NCBI GenBank assembly: GCA_016839555.1
Contig: JAEOUA010000002.1
Coordinates: 1-64,000, forward strand
Origin: Promethearchaeota archaeon
Lineage (GTDB): Archaea; Asgardarchaeota; Lokiarchaeia; Sigyniarchaeales; SOKP01
DNA: 64,000 bases
Direction of reading: 5' to 3'
Under the pieces are notes generated by a model, which saw nothing but the letters and a program-made list of their open reading frames with translations, did no database searches and was not told the origin of the DNA. Shown one piece after another: positions 25,559-35,650 of this stretch. Every line of letters starts with the position of its first letter. Positions within the stretch are counted from its first letter, which is position 1. The position numbers and the translations under genes were made by a program.

Positions 25559-26308
25559 TTAAATAGAACGAATTTTTCGAGCAACAGTATTCAATGTTAA
25601 TTCAGCCATTCCTAATGGCACACTTTTTTCAAATAAAAGAACTATTAAAAAGTCACTCTTTTTTTTAGGAATTTTTACCATCTTAGAAAAAACTTTTTGC
25701 CCATTGCTCAAACTATAATAAGACTCAGGAAATTCAATAACTCCCGTCATAAATCTGATTTCCAACTCTTTAAGAGATCGAACTAAAATATCATCAGGAA
25801 GAGAAGTATAAATGATATTTCCATCAGTAGATAATGCTGCTGCTCCGACAATCTCATTCTGAAACATATATTCCTTAAATAATTTGATTATTTTTGTATA
25901 GAACTCCTTTTTTTTAATAATTTCTTCTTGTCCAGATAAAATCGAGATGACTTGATTATCAAATTCCGGATTGTCTAATTCTTGATAATCTTTTAAATCC
26001 TTCAGATCTAAAAACATATCTTTAAAAGTATCAGAAATTTTTTCTAATCGAGTTTTTAAAAATAAAAGACTAACTTTTTGATCGGAAAGAAGGGTAAAGA
26101 TGTAATTTCCCACAATTTTAAAAGTAAACCGTAGATTACTCATCTCCAATACTTCTATCTTGCCTGAGATTACTTGTTCTGCAAAACTAAAAATGGCCGA
26201 AAAAAATGGAGTGAGAAAATTTATTTCATAATCAATTAATTGCGAGAAATTTCTATGATAAATACAGGCCCCAGATAAATTTAAAATGAAGAAACTATGT
26301 ACTTCCAT
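25559..26308 (-). CDS. Longin plus roadblock-like fusion protein
   Basis: The 249 residues split into an N-terminal longin-like domain (HSFFILNLSGACIYHRNF, SFAEQVISGKIEVLEMSN, FTFKIVGNYIFTLLSDQ, LFLKTRLEKISDTFKDMF) and a C-terminal roadblock-like domain (VGAAALSTDGNIIYTSLPDDI, EIRFMTGVIEFPESYY, FLIVLLFEKSVPLGMAEL). In eukaryotes both folds build scaffolds for small GTPases (SRP receptor, TRAPP, Mon1, Ragulator). Asgard genomes encode many such proteins. It is convergent with the DUF7064-like gene and has no GTPase neighbour here. It is probably cytosolic at a membrane. Confidence 0.6.
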   Translation of the reverse strand: MEVHSFFILNLSGACIYHRNFSQLIDYEINFLTPFFSAIFSFAEQVISGKIEVLEMSNLRFTFKIVGNYIFTLLSDQKVSLLFLKTRLEKISDTFKDMFLDLKDLKDYQELDNPEFDNQVISILSGQEEIIKKKEFYTKIIKLFKEYMFQNEIVGAAALSTDGNIIYTSLPDDILVRSLKELEIRFMTGVIEFPESYYSLSNGQKVFSKMVKIPKKKSDFLIVLLFEKSVPLGMAELTLNTVARKIRSI

Positions 26309-26664
26309 ATTACCTTTAATCCTTTTAAGAATAAATAATACTATTCAATTTAAAACTATAACTAACATAAACTATTAATCTATTGAAATAATAAATAACT
26401 AAAACTTTTTAGTTTTTTGATTTAAATTATAAAAGTTTTTTATTTTTTAATCAAAAAAGATCCTAAATTTTATCTTAAGATTTCTGGTAAATAAATTTTT
26501 CTTTGCTAATTTTGAAAAAATTTTCTGATTAAAGTTAAAATTTTAATAAAGAATCAACTTAATTTTAATTTAGTAAAATTTGTAATAATGTTTTGATCTT
26601 AAAACTGCAAATTTTATGTAATTGTGATTAAAACAAATCAAAGAATAATATTATATTTGATATT
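26309..26664. other. A/T-rich intergenic region between divergent genes
   Basis: About 356 bp between the longin/roadblock-like gene and the acyl-CoA synthetase, transcribed away from each other. I see no ORF or RNA. It must hold both promoters; TATA-like A/T runs are too many to choose between by eye. Confidence 0.5.
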
Positions 26665-28362
26665 ATGAAAGATTATTCGGATTGGACTCCCTTTTTAGAT
26701 TATGAAAATGAATCCCCTTTTTTGGAAAGCTATGAACGTCCTTGGTTACAATTTCGCCCCCCATATATTCCGAAATCAATTAAATACGATTTAATTCCAC
26801 TTCATGAATTTATCAAAACAACCGCAACTAAAATTCCAAATAATGTATGTGTCTATCACAAACCTATTGATAAAAAATATACTTATAGAGAATTTATGTA
26901 TATTTCTGATAAGGTCGCTAATGCTTTATCTCAAATAGGTATAGGAAAAGGTCATGCTGTAGGCATTTTAATGCCAAACTGCCCTGAATTTTTATTTTGC
27001 TGTATGGGAATTTTGGAAGCGGGAGCAGCGGTCACACCAATCAATCCTCTCTTGAAAGAGGCAGATGTGGAGCATATTATTCGAGAAGCTGGAATTATAA
27101 ATACCATTTTTGTGCATAAAAGCAACTATAGAACAATGAAAAAGGTCGAGAAAAAAGTGGAGATAAAAAATATTATCTTAATTGGATCGGATCAAGGAAA
27201 GGATCATGCGATTACTTTTGAGGAATTTATTGAAGATGTTTCGCCCTCTCCACCAGAAATCGATATTGACCCCATGGAAGATCTTGCCGCCTTACTATTT
27301 ACTGGAGGAACAACAGGGCTTCCCAAAGGTGTCATGTTAACCCACAATAATATTGTGGCGGATGCTCTTCTTACTCTTGAAACAAACAGGGATAGTGAAG
27401 AACCTCTCGAAGATAATATCGGAAATACTGTCAACTTGAGCATTTTACCGCTCTGCCACACGTTTGGATTTGAAATCATGGTTACTGCATTATTTGGAGG
27501 GGCTATGCTTGTTATGTTTGCATCTTTTAACCCTTCCGAAATTTTGGAAGCTTTGGAATATTATGAAGTGTCTATATTTGTAGGTGTTCCAGTAATGTAT
27601 CAAATGTTAATCCATTCACCTGATTTTACTGAAAGAAATCTGTCGAAGATAGAACAAGCAAGTTCTGGTTCCGCAGCATTAGCACCAGAACTCGCTAGAA
27701 AATGGGAAAAAGTTGTGGGCACTAAAGTTGGTCAAGGATTCGGCTTAACTGAATCATCACCCATTACCCATATACCTGTTCCCTGGATGCCAGAAATTAA
27801 ATCGGAAAGCATCGGTATTCCAATAATAGATACAGACGCAAAAATCGTAAAACCTGAAACTCTGGAAGACCTTCCACAGGGTGAAATAGGTGAACTTTTA
27901 ATAAAGGGCCCTCAAGTAATGAAGGGATATTGGAAAAAACCAAAACTAACAGAAAAAACCATTGTTGATGGATGGCTGAAAACCGGGGATCTCGCAAGGA
28001 TGGACGAACAAGGATATTTTTACATAGAAGGCCGCACTAAGGATATAATCAAGTATAAAGGCTATAAAGTAATGCCTAGAGAGGTTGAGGAAAAGCTCTA
28101 CGAACATCCAGCTATATTAGAAGCGGGTGTAGTGTCAGCACCCGATCCCAATATCGGCGAAACCATCAAAGCGTATATTGTATTGAAATCTGAATATAGA
28201 GATGGCAAAATCAAGGAGCGAGATATTATTGAATGGTGTAAAGAACGATTAGCGGGGTATAAATATCCAAGAAAAGTTGAGTTTCTCAATATATTACCCC
28301 GCACGATGGTAGGCAAAATTTTTAGAAGAAAATTAAGGGAAATGGCTTTCAAAAAACAATAA
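26665..28362 (+). CDS. AMP-forming acyl-CoA synthetase
   Basis: The 565-residue product has the adenylating-enzyme motifs in order: LLFTGGTTGLPKGVMLTHNN (P-loop), CHTFGFEI, GQGFGLTESSP, GWLKTGDLARMDEQGYFYIEGR, KYKGYKVMPREVEE, and the catalytic lysine near the end in RTMVGKIFRRKL. It activates a carboxylic acid with ATP to an acyl-AMP, then to acyl-CoA. The N-terminal part (DWTPFLDYENESPFL, YDLIPLHEF) is typical of long-chain or aromatic-acid ligases. It is followed 48 bp away by a convergent transporter gene. Confidence 0.9.
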   Translation: MKDYSDWTPFLDYENESPFLESYERPWLQFRPPYIPKSIKYDLIPLHEFIKTTATKIPNNVCVYHKPIDKKYTYREFMYISDKVANALSQIGIGKGHAVGILMPNCPEFLFCCMGILEAGAAVTPINPLLKEADVEHIIREAGIINTIFVHKSNYRTMKKVEKKVEIKNIILIGSDQGKDHAITFEEFIEDVSPSPPEIDIDPMEDLAALLFTGGTTGLPKGVMLTHNNIVADALLTLETNRDSEEPLEDNIGNTVNLSILPLCHTFGFEIMVTALFGGAMLVMFASFNPSEILEALEYYEVSIFVGVPVMYQMLIHSPDFTERNLSKIEQASSGSAALAPELARKWEKVVGTKVGQGFGLTESSPITHIPVPWMPEIKSESIGIPIIDTDAKIVKPETLEDLPQGEIGELLIKGPQVMKGYWKKPKLTEKTIVDGWLKTGDLARMDEQGYFYIEGRTKDIIKYKGYKVMPREVEEKLYEHPAILEAGVVSAPDPNIGETIKAYIVLKSEYRDGKIKERDIIEWCKERLAGYKYPRKVEFLNILPRTMVGKIFRRKLREMAFKKQ

Positions 28363-28410
28363 AAAGCATTTATATTTCAATAAATCTGAAAAATAAAACA
28401 GCATACCACA

Positions 28411-29832
28411 TTAATTTAATTCTGGTATTATATCGGTTTTTATTTCTATAGTTCTGAGTGACACCACACTTATAAGATAAAAAAGCCCCATTGATACTAA
28501 AGAAAGTATTATAATCATTGGATTCTCTTGATTAGGACCGATAAGTAAAATTCCCATTAAAATAGACCCTAAAGCTTTGCCTAAAGAGACTATAAAGTTT
28601 AAAGAACCATAATATGCACCTGATATTTTTGAGACCTCTTCTTCTGGATTAATCTTATCTATCAGAAATGCGGCATTATAGACTAAAATGGCTCCCATGG
28701 GTACTGAAAATAAAGGAAAGGCATATAATGAACCGAGAACAGTTCCAATTGCTATAATAAAAAGGAGAATCTTTAAGAAGTACGATTCAAAATTGAATAA
28801 GAATATTAAAATTAAAAATGAAGAAATAATCCCAGAAGCAATACATAAAGAAAATTTCTGTTTTAAATCTTTGTTTTGAAAAAAATACTTCCATAAAAAA
28901 TACCATGTGAATTTAGTAATAGTAGAAAGCAGAACATAAATAAAAAATTCTCTTTCTCTGAATTCTAGAACGAATGTAAGGAAAGGGATAATTGCTATAC
29001 CTAATATATTTGAGGAGGTACTATTGAAGAAACTTACTGAAAGATATTTACGATATTTTTTATCTCTTAAAGGAGCTAAAATTTGCTTAAAGGCCCTTTT
29101 AATAGATAAATTATTCCTCCTTTGGAAGCTATATTGATTATAAAATGACTCATCAACAGAAAAATAAACTGAAAAAACTGTTAAAGCACCTAAAATTATG
29201 GAGGAAATACCAATTATTGGCATCCAAAATAGAAATATTTTTCCAGAAGGTTGCCACCATTTTACATTTTCTGGATCAACTAAATTTTGTATGATAAGAG
29301 GCAAAAGTAATGCAATTACAGAGGCAATAATTAAAAAAATTCCTTGCATTGTAGCAATAGACTCTTGAGTCTTTTTAGATCGAAATTGTTCTGGAAACAT
29401 CGCAAGATACGCGGTGTAGATTAATGTATCTGAAAGAGCATTGAGAATCATAATCGTCCAGAAATAAATAGCAGTAGGTAAGAAAAAAGAATTATCTTGT
29501 GGACAATAAAAGGGCGGCATCCAAATTAATATATTTGATATAATCCAAATTGGTAATCCAATCAATAAAAATGGTCTTCTCCTTCCCCATTTCCCGGGTC
29601 TTTTCCTGTCATTTATTACCCCCCATAAAATTGAAAACAGAGCACTAATAATTAGATTTAAACTTATTCCAATGGAGACAAAAATTGAATTCAAATTGAT
29701 AGTATACACGTAAAATTGAAAAATAAAAGTGGCAATCAAGATTCTTATCAATGATACGCCAAAGTTACCAAGAGCATATCCAATTTTGTTTTTTTCCCGC
29801 TTTACTTGATTGCTCACTTCTTCTGTAGTCAT
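28411..29832 (-). CDS. GPH/SUC-type transporter
   Basis: The 473-residue product has about twelve membrane helices and the GPH signature in loop 2-3, ILWGVINDRKRPGKWGRRRP, followed by an acidic-rich loop (KKTQES). It looks closer to the SLC45/sucrose transporter branch than the other two GPH genes (16241 and 34076). The solute is unknown. It converges with the acyl-CoA synthetase and is separated from the CoA ligase-like gene on the same strand by about 130 bp. Confidence 0.78.
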   Translation of the reverse strand: MTTEEVSNQVKREKNKIGYALGNFGVSLIRILIATFIFQFYVYTINLNSIFVSIGISLNLIISALFSILWGVINDRKRPGKWGRRRPFLLIGLPIWIISNILIWMPPFYCPQDNSFFLPTAIYFWTIMILNALSDTLIYTAYLAMFPEQFRSKKTQESIATMQGIFLIIASVIALLLPLIIQNLVDPENVKWWQPSGKIFLFWMPIIGISSIILGALTVFSVYFSVDESFYNQYSFQRRNNLSIKRAFKQILAPLRDKKYRKYLSVSFFNSTSSNILGIAIIPFLTFVLEFREREFFIYVLLSTITKFTWYFLWKYFFQNKDLKQKFSLCIASGIISSFLILIFLFNFESYFLKILLFIIAIGTVLGSLYAFPLFSVPMGAILVYNAAFLIDKINPEEEVSKISGAYYGSLNFIVSLGKALGSILMGILLIGPNQENPMIIILSLVSMGLFYLISVVSLRTIEIKTDIIPELN

Positions 29833-29962
29833 CTTATTATTAAAATTTTTTATTAAAAAATTTGGTAAAAGTTTTTTGCTTTATTGTTTTATAAATAGAA
29901 ATACAATCTTATTATAAATAAAGGTAAAACAATCTGAATTCTAAATATTGGAGAAATTTTTA

Positions 29963-31438
29963 TTAGGAATTGATTTTCTTATTTAATTTAGTCCCATATT
30001 CATATAACTTTAAGAATGCTTTAGCTGCGATTTTTACTGATGGAAATACAATAAAATCATCATTTATAAGTTTTTCATAGAAGATTTCTCGATTTCTACC
30101 TGGATATTCATGAAGTATAAGGATAAACACTTTATTGTTGGATTCTGTATAATTTTTTATTTTGATTAGATTTTTATAATAGCTCTTGAATCGCTCGTTT
30201 TCTATATCATTCCATGCATCTGTTTCCACAACTACTAAGTCTATATCTTTTTCATCAATGGCGGTTTTACATACTAAGTAATACTCTTCTGTATTGGAAA
30301 TCCAGGGTAAATCGATCGGATTTTTTAGGCTTCCAATTCTCGCAAGATAAATTTTTTCTAATTTCCTTAAAGATTCACCCTCAAAATAGGGCATCTCTAA
30401 TCCTAAATTTGTTAGAATATCCGTTGCCAATATACCAAAACCACCTGACCATAAAATAACAAGTACTTTTTTACCTTTCGGATAATTTGTTTCTTGTTTG
30501 AGCTTTTTAAAACGGTTGATATATTTATAAAATAAATAGGTATAATTGATCAAGCTCTCTAATGAGGGTGGTACTTCAATAATCATTGTTTGTTTATAAA
30601 TTGCATCCCAAATTTTATTTTGTGTAACTATTGAACCTGTATGGGAAATCACGGCGATTTTACCTCTCTCTGTTTTTCCTCCTCTCATAAATAAAACAGG
30701 TTTATTCATGGTTTTTAAAACATTGAACAAATTAATTCCAGCTTTAGGGTGTAAGGGTGAAAATCCCTCAAAATAAACACAAATCAAATCAGTTTCTTCA
30801 TCATTATTGAAATAATCTAAAATTTCTTGGATTTGAATGTCTACACAATTTCCAATACTAATGCCTTTTGAAAAATGAAGATTATATTTATTATTGCTAA
30901 ACTTAATGAATCTTGAATGGAGATCTCCAGATTGAAATATTAAACCGATATTTCCAGATTCAATCGGAAAAGAAGGATAATATGCCACTTTACCCTTTGG
31001 AGAATAAATACCCATACAGTTTGGACCGATAGCTCTTGTGTTTTGTTTTGAATCAAGTAATTGTTTTAATTCGCTTTCAATTTTCATTCCAACCTCATCC
31101 GCTTCTCCTGTACCAGCCGTAAAAATATGGATGAATTTCACATGAATTTCTGAAAATATATCTTCAAGTGAGGGGATTAATAACTCTCTCCTTACTGATA
31201 ATATTAAAAGATCGATGCTTTTTTCGGGTATCTCATCAAACGATTTAAAACATTTTATTCCTGATATTTCATCCTCACTAGAAGAAATTAAGAATAAATT
31301 ATCTAAATCAAATCCTTGTCGTATAAATCCCTCGATGAAGTAATAGATTTTCGATTTCGCTTCATATATTGCTACAGTTTTCGGTTTAAATAAGTAATTT
31401 AAAGATTGATTGTGCTCTTCTGAATTTGTATTATCCAT
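29963..31438 (-). CDS. ADP-forming acyl-CoA ligase alpha-subunit-like protein
   Basis: The 491-residue product follows the alpha subunit of acetyl-CoA synthetase (ADP-forming): CoA-binding domain (LFKPKTVAIYEAKSK, KCFKSFDEIPEKSIDLLIL, IGPNCMGIYSPKG), succinyl-CoA ligase-like domain (IGLIFQSGDLHSRF, GISIGNCVDIQIQE, ICVYFEGFS) with the phosphohistidine motif AVISHTGSI, and a C-terminal domain (LVVVETDAWNDIE). The enzyme makes ATP from acyl-CoA in archaeal fermentation. The GxGGxG-type CoA loop is degenerate at the start (VAIYEAKSKIYYF). No beta subunit (ATP-grasp) is adjacent, so it may pair with a distant partner or act differently. Confidence 0.75.
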   Translation of the reverse strand: MDNTNSEEHNQSLNYLFKPKTVAIYEAKSKIYYFIEGFIRQGFDLDNLFLISSSEDEISGIKCFKSFDEIPEKSIDLLILSVRRELLIPSLEDIFSEIHVKFIHIFTAGTGEADEVGMKIESELKQLLDSKQNTRAIGPNCMGIYSPKGKVAYYPSFPIESGNIGLIFQSGDLHSRFIKFSNNKYNLHFSKGISIGNCVDIQIQEILDYFNNDEETDLICVYFEGFSPLHPKAGINLFNVLKTMNKPVLFMRGGKTERGKIAVISHTGSIVTQNKIWDAIYKQTMIIEVPPSLESLINYTYLFYKYINRFKKLKQETNYPKGKKVLVILWSGGFGILATDILTNLGLEMPYFEGESLRKLEKIYLARIGSLKNPIDLPWISNTEEYYLVCKTAIDEKDIDLVVVETDAWNDIENERFKSYYKNLIKIKNYTESNNKVFILILHEYPGRNREIFYEKLINDDFIVFPSVKIAAKAFLKLYEYGTKLNKKINS

Positions 31439-31469
31439 TTTATAAAATCAATTAATATGAGTTGAAAAT

Positions 31470-32489
31470 TTATTTCGGTTTTCTTGAGAAAATCCTTTTT
31501 AGGAACGAAACTTTTTCTTCTTCCACTACCTCCTCTTTTATAATCTTTTCTGGTGCTGCTCCTTTCCAGAAGGGTAAAACTGCCCTGATTCTCTTAATTT
31601 TTTTCAGTTTAAATATTAATAATGTGCATAAATTAATAATTAAAATGTTGGAGATCAAAAGAATCAAACTTCCAAGGGTAAGACCAAAATCACGATAAAC
31701 CAAGGCAAGGCCTACATTGCTCGCAGGGGGCATTAATGATAGTGCAATAGCAATACCTACAATCGAAGATTTTATTTGTCCAGTAACAGTAAAACCTACT
31801 GCAATCCCTCCACATATAGCAATGATGATATCAAACAAATTAGGAAACGTTCTTATCTGCATTTCTGTGGTAGGCTTCGGTAATTGGATAACAAATCTGC
31901 TAAATAATCCTAACAATAATCCCGCGCTTATAGCCATTAATAATCCCACTATTTGGGAAATTAGACTTTTTCTTAAGACCCACTTATTTTTAGTAATGAT
32001 ACTGAAGGATAATCCGAGTATTGGCCCCATTAAAGGAGATAATATCATTGACGCTATTAGAATGATCGCTGAATTCGTCAGAAGCCCAACTCCCGCAATA
32101 ATTGCAGATAAAATGATAAATAAAAAGTAATTGAAAGTAGGTTCTGAGTTCTCTAATATATCTTTTTCTATTTCTTCCACTGAAACTCTCTCTGCTAACT
32201 TCATTTTTCCCTTCATTTTTCCAGTTGGTTCGGTCATATCGAAGCGAGGTATTGTTGTTTCTAAACTCAAGATATCAATTATTCCATAACTTCTTCCTAC
32301 ACCAATTTCGTTTAACTTATCGATAATTTCTGGAACAAATGTCTTTCTGTGTCTTATAGTGATAAGCGTATTAAAATCACTTTTAAGCATTATCATATGC
32401 TTTATTTGAAGATCCTCTTGCAAAACCTTGAGGACTCTTTCAACATTTTCTTCTGGGATATTTGGAATGGTAATTTGAATAAGCCTCAT
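31470..32489 (-). CDS. DUF389 (TIGR00341-type) membrane protein
   Basis: The 339-residue product opens with a soluble domain of about 100 residues (IPNIPEENVERVLKVLQED) and then six or so membrane helices with the family motifs NYFLFIILSAIIAGVGLLTNSA, ASMILSPLMGPILGLSF and LSLMPPASNVGLAL. DUF389 proteins occur in bacteria and haloarchaea; the function is unknown, with a transport role proposed. The Lys-rich tail (KRIFSRKPK) is cytosolic by the positive-inside rule. Its start lies near the end of the preceding gene's intergenic DNA with no obvious partner. Confidence 0.85.
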   Translation of the reverse strand: MRLIQITIPNIPEENVERVLKVLQEDLQIKHMIMLKSDFNTLITIRHRKTFVPEIIDKLNEIGVGRSYGIIDILSLETTIPRFDMTEPTGKMKGKMKLAERVSVEEIEKDILENSEPTFNYFLFIILSAIIAGVGLLTNSAIILIASMILSPLMGPILGLSFSIITKNKWVLRKSLISQIVGLLMAISAGLLLGLFSRFVIQLPKPTTEMQIRTFPNLFDIIIAICGGIAVGFTVTGQIKSSIVGIAIALSLMPPASNVGLALVYRDFGLTLGSLILLISNILIINLCTLLIFKLKKIKRIRAVLPFWKGAAPEKIIKEEVVEEEKVSFLKRIFSRKPK

Positions 32490-32713
32490 ATAATATTCAT
32501 CCCTTTATAATTATTCTTTAGAATTGAATTTTATTTTTATTATGAAAACATTAGATTAGAATTAGAATTAAATTATATTTATGCTTTTTGTTTCTATTAA
32601 ATAATTTCTAGTATTAATCTCTAAATTTTAATAATTTGAAAATAAAGCCAATGAAAACTATATTTTATTTTAGAACTATTATAAATCTTAATTAATTTTT
32701 AACTAATAACATA

Positions 32714-33616
32714 TTAAGTTGTTAATCGATCTGTTAAATGATCTTCAAAAGCTTTAAGATTCTTCCAAGAAGTTGCACACCTAATTAATTTACCAGTTTT
32801 TCCTTCTATAGTTCTCCCATCATCTGTTACTACGATTTTTAATTCTTTTATATTTAAAAATTCTTCGGAATATGCTAAATATATCGCAACAGGATCGAAT
32901 AGAGTAGATGTTGTTCTCGCTTCCATCATTTTTTTATAGACTCGTCTTTCTTTTGCCCATAATTTAGTTTGTTCACTAATTATTGAGGGTATAGGATCAT
33001 TATTTCCTATAACTCGGTCAAAATCAGCACCAGAAAGTTTTACTAATCCACAAGTATCTAAGGGGGTTATTGTTTTGTTCCAATCTGAATTAAAAACCTT
33101 TCTACAAGCATCAATATTTTGAGATATATTATATTCCACCGTGATACCTGGCAGATCCTCATAAAACCTTCGGATAGCTCCTTGCATTCCAATAAATCGA
33201 GAATTATTAATAATAGCAGAATTTTTTTTGAGTGCGGAAGCAATATTTCCAAGAGGGCCAATAGCTATTAGATTTACTTTTTCAGGCGAGTGAATTATGG
33301 TATCTATAATTGCAGAAACTCCATCATTAAATATTAATCCATTATATTGAGAGAGATCATAATCCTTTACCCATTTACGTAAAGGCCCTTTAGGTCCTTT
33401 TACCTTAATCCCAATGCCTATGGGGATATCTGTACGATCCACACTTTCAAGGAATTTCGCAACTAATTTTGCCTTAAAAGTAGTATTATGATGAGTGGTT
33501 GTAATTAATTTTACATCCAATTCTGGACATTTTAACAACATCCCAAGCGCCCATGTGTCGTCAATATCACGACCGATATCCGTGTCAAGAATAACAGGCG
33601 TCTTTTTTAAATTCAT
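32714..33616 (-). CDS. Nucleoside hydrolase
   Basis: The 300-residue product starts VILDTDIGRDIDDTWALGML, the calcium-binding DTDxGxDxDD motif of the inosine-uridine nucleoside hydrolase family, with later IGPLGNIASAL and LFDPVAIYL. These enzymes split the N-glycosidic bond of nucleosides to free base and ribose. Aspartates of the metal site are intact; the base specificity cannot be read. It may take part in nucleoside salvage. The gene is alone on the minus strand, divergent from the GPH transporter at 34076 across a 459-bp gap. Confidence 0.88.
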   Translation of the reverse strand: MNLKKTPVILDTDIGRDIDDTWALGMLLKCPELDVKLITTTHHNTTFKAKLVAKFLESVDRTDIPIGIGIKVKGPKGPLRKWVKDYDLSQYNGLIFNDGVSAIIDTIIHSPEKVNLIAIGPLGNIASALKKNSAIINNSRFIGMQGAIRRFYEDLPGITVEYNISQNIDACRKVFNSDWNKTITPLDTCGLVKLSGADFDRVIGNNDPIPSIISEQTKLWAKERRVYKKMMEARTTSTLFDPVAIYLAYSEEFLNIKELKIVVTDDGRTIEGKTGKLIRCATSWKNLKAFEDHLTDRLTT

Positions 33617-34075
33617 ATTTGAAGATTTGTACTTTATTATATTTTAATATTTAGATTCGAATTTATTTTTAAAAAGATAAAAAATTTGGACAAATTAAAA
33701 CAATCTAAAATACGAGCAGCTTTATTACTTGAAGTAAAGATCCATAAGTTTTCAAGATGAAGGTAATAAGCTTTAATCCATCATTATATTTAAAGGTTGA
33801 AAGAAATTTTGGTCCTTTTTTGCGAAGCTCGGGATATGTATCTTGACCAGAATCTTTGTATTTAATATCTAAAAGTTTTTATTTAATTTTATTTTTTAAA
33901 TTTTCTTTGAAGCATGGGAGGACGATATGGATTTAACTGCTCAACAATTCTCAACTTAGGGTTTTTTAAGTATTGTTAAAAAACAAGACTTAATGTAAGA
34001 TTTATATACTTATCGATATAATAATAAAATGTTAGTTTTAAATAAATAATGCAAGAAATAAAGAATTAATAAAAT
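33617..34075. other. Intergenic region with two short possible gene remnants
   Basis: No full gene is seen in 459 bp. Two short frames stand out because they are less A/T rich than the surroundings. One is plus 33757-33846, a 29-codon ATG frame (MKVISFNPSLYLKVERNFGP...). The other, around 33905-33960, lies in the GCATGGGAGGACGATATGG area and gives either GGRYGFNCSTI or the tail-like FEAWEDDMDLTAQQFST and stop. Neither is assigned. The rest is promoter-like A/T DNA before the transporter. Confidence 0.35.
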
Positions 34076-35491
34076 GTGGTAATTTTGGCAGAAAAAAAAT
34101 CATCTAAAGATGATATTAGAAGATACTCAAAAAAAATCTTGGTTTCTTTTCAACTGGGCAATTTCGTTAATTTATTGATGAGTCAAATGTTTTCGATGCA
34201 ATTGGCGTTTTTTTACCAGAGTATAGTGGGTATTGCAATCACTCTTTATCTCATAGCCCAAGTGATTTATATGCTTTTTAACATGTTCAATGACCCTTTA
34301 ATTGGCTATTTCTGTGATAAATCAACCCGATTCGTTAAAAAATGGGGTAAGCGATTTCCTTGGATCCTCATAGGAGCTATCCCTTATTGTTTCATGGTGA
34401 TTGTCATTTATTCCGCTCCAAAAACAGCCCAAGTGGGACAAATTACCGTTTTTCTATGGTTTTTACTTTCTCAGTGTTTAATGGATACATTTTTTTCGCT
34501 TTATGATATAAATCGCTATGCTCTTTTTCCTGATAAGTTCCGCCATAATAAAGACAGGAGGATTGCTGGGACTATCACGACATATCTTGAAACCTTTGGG
34601 ATAATGGCGGGAGTGATAGTGCCAGTATTAATCATTGATACATTTGGAACTGAGCTGGGATATTTCTACATGTCAATAATTGTAGCATCTATTGCACTTA
34701 TAGCCATGATAGCGATGATTCCGGGAATAAGAGAAGATGAAATAATGATTGAGAGGAGATTGAGCATAGAAAAAGATAAAAAACCTGAACCATTCTTTTC
34801 CAACATGAAATCAACCTTAAAAGATAAAAACTTCATGGGAGTCATGATATTCTTCATCTGTTATTCGGGTTGCATGGGTCTGGTAATGGCATCTCTACCT
34901 TTCGTCGTCAGGGATATCTTACAATTATCGAAGATAGGAGAGCTCTTTGTAATTTTCTACATATTCGCAGTTATCGTAACTACTCCGCTTTGGTATAAAA
35001 TATCCTTCAAAATTGGAATAAAGAGAACAAACATGATTGGAGGAATAATCTTAGGAAGCGTCATGCTTTTGTTTCTCATCATACCACTCGGAGGGCAGGG
35101 AATTCCCATAGCCATTATCGGTTTTCTTGCTGCAGGGAGTGTGGATGGGGCTATCATTACAATGACATGGCCTCTCTTTTCAAGCGTGGTGGACAGAGCA
35201 ACGATTGACACCGGCTCTCGCCGAGAAGGAATTTATCGTGGAACGTGGGTTTTCTTTTCTCGTGTCGCTATTGTAATCCACTCTGCAATTTTTTGGTTTG
35301 TGCAAATTGTTTTCAACTATAATCCCCAAGGTAACAACACCATAGCTCAATTATTAGGCTTAAGAATTCAAGTGGGTGTCTTTCCCATAATTATAATGGG
35401 TATCGGAGTATTATTTTTCTCATTGTTCTACAAAATCTCACAAGAAGAAATGGAAGAGAATACACTTAAACTAAAGGAATTAAAATTGTAA
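34076..35491 (+). CDS. GPH-family sugar symporter
   Basis: The 471-residue product has about twelve membrane helices and the GPH motifs NMFNDPLIGYFCDKSTRF, KKWGKRFPWILIGA and GSVDGAIITMTWPLFSSVVD. It is similar in layout to the product of 16241 (shared patterns FNDPLIG/INDPIVG and the late TWPLFSSVVD/IYPTFSDVID), probably a paralog. The start is GTG at 34076. The solute is probably an oligosaccharide or sugar acid. Nothing catabolic follows directly; a truncated ammonia-lyase fragment and a thioredoxin come next. Confidence 0.83.
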   Translation: MVILAEKKSSKDDIRRYSKKILVSFQLGNFVNLLMSQMFSMQLAFFYQSIVGIAITLYLIAQVIYMLFNMFNDPLIGYFCDKSTRFVKKWGKRFPWILIGAIPYCFMVIVIYSAPKTAQVGQITVFLWFLLSQCLMDTFFSLYDINRYALFPDKFRHNKDRRIAGTITTYLETFGIMAGVIVPVLIIDTFGTELGYFYMSIIVASIALIAMIAMIPGIREDEIMIERRLSIEKDKKPEPFFSNMKSTLKDKNFMGVMIFFICYSGCMGLVMASLPFVVRDILQLSKIGELFVIFYIFAVIVTTPLWYKISFKIGIKRTNMIGGIILGSVMLLFLIIPLGGQGIPIAIIGFLAAGSVDGAIITMTWPLFSSVVDRATIDTGSRREGIYRGTWVFFSRVAIVIHSAIFWFVQIVFNYNPQGNNTIAQLLGLRIQVGVFPIIIMGIGVLFFSLFYKISQEEMEENTLKLKELKL

Positions 35492-35650
35492 GAAGAGAAG
35501 TTTATAATATCATCGAATGAAATAAGAGAAATCTTGAATAAATCTCATAGAAATCTTTTTATAAACTTTTTTTTTCAATTTTTATTAAAATTTTGAAACT
35601 AAATTTAATTATTATTCATTAAGGTCCTCAAAATCAATGGTAAGTAATAG

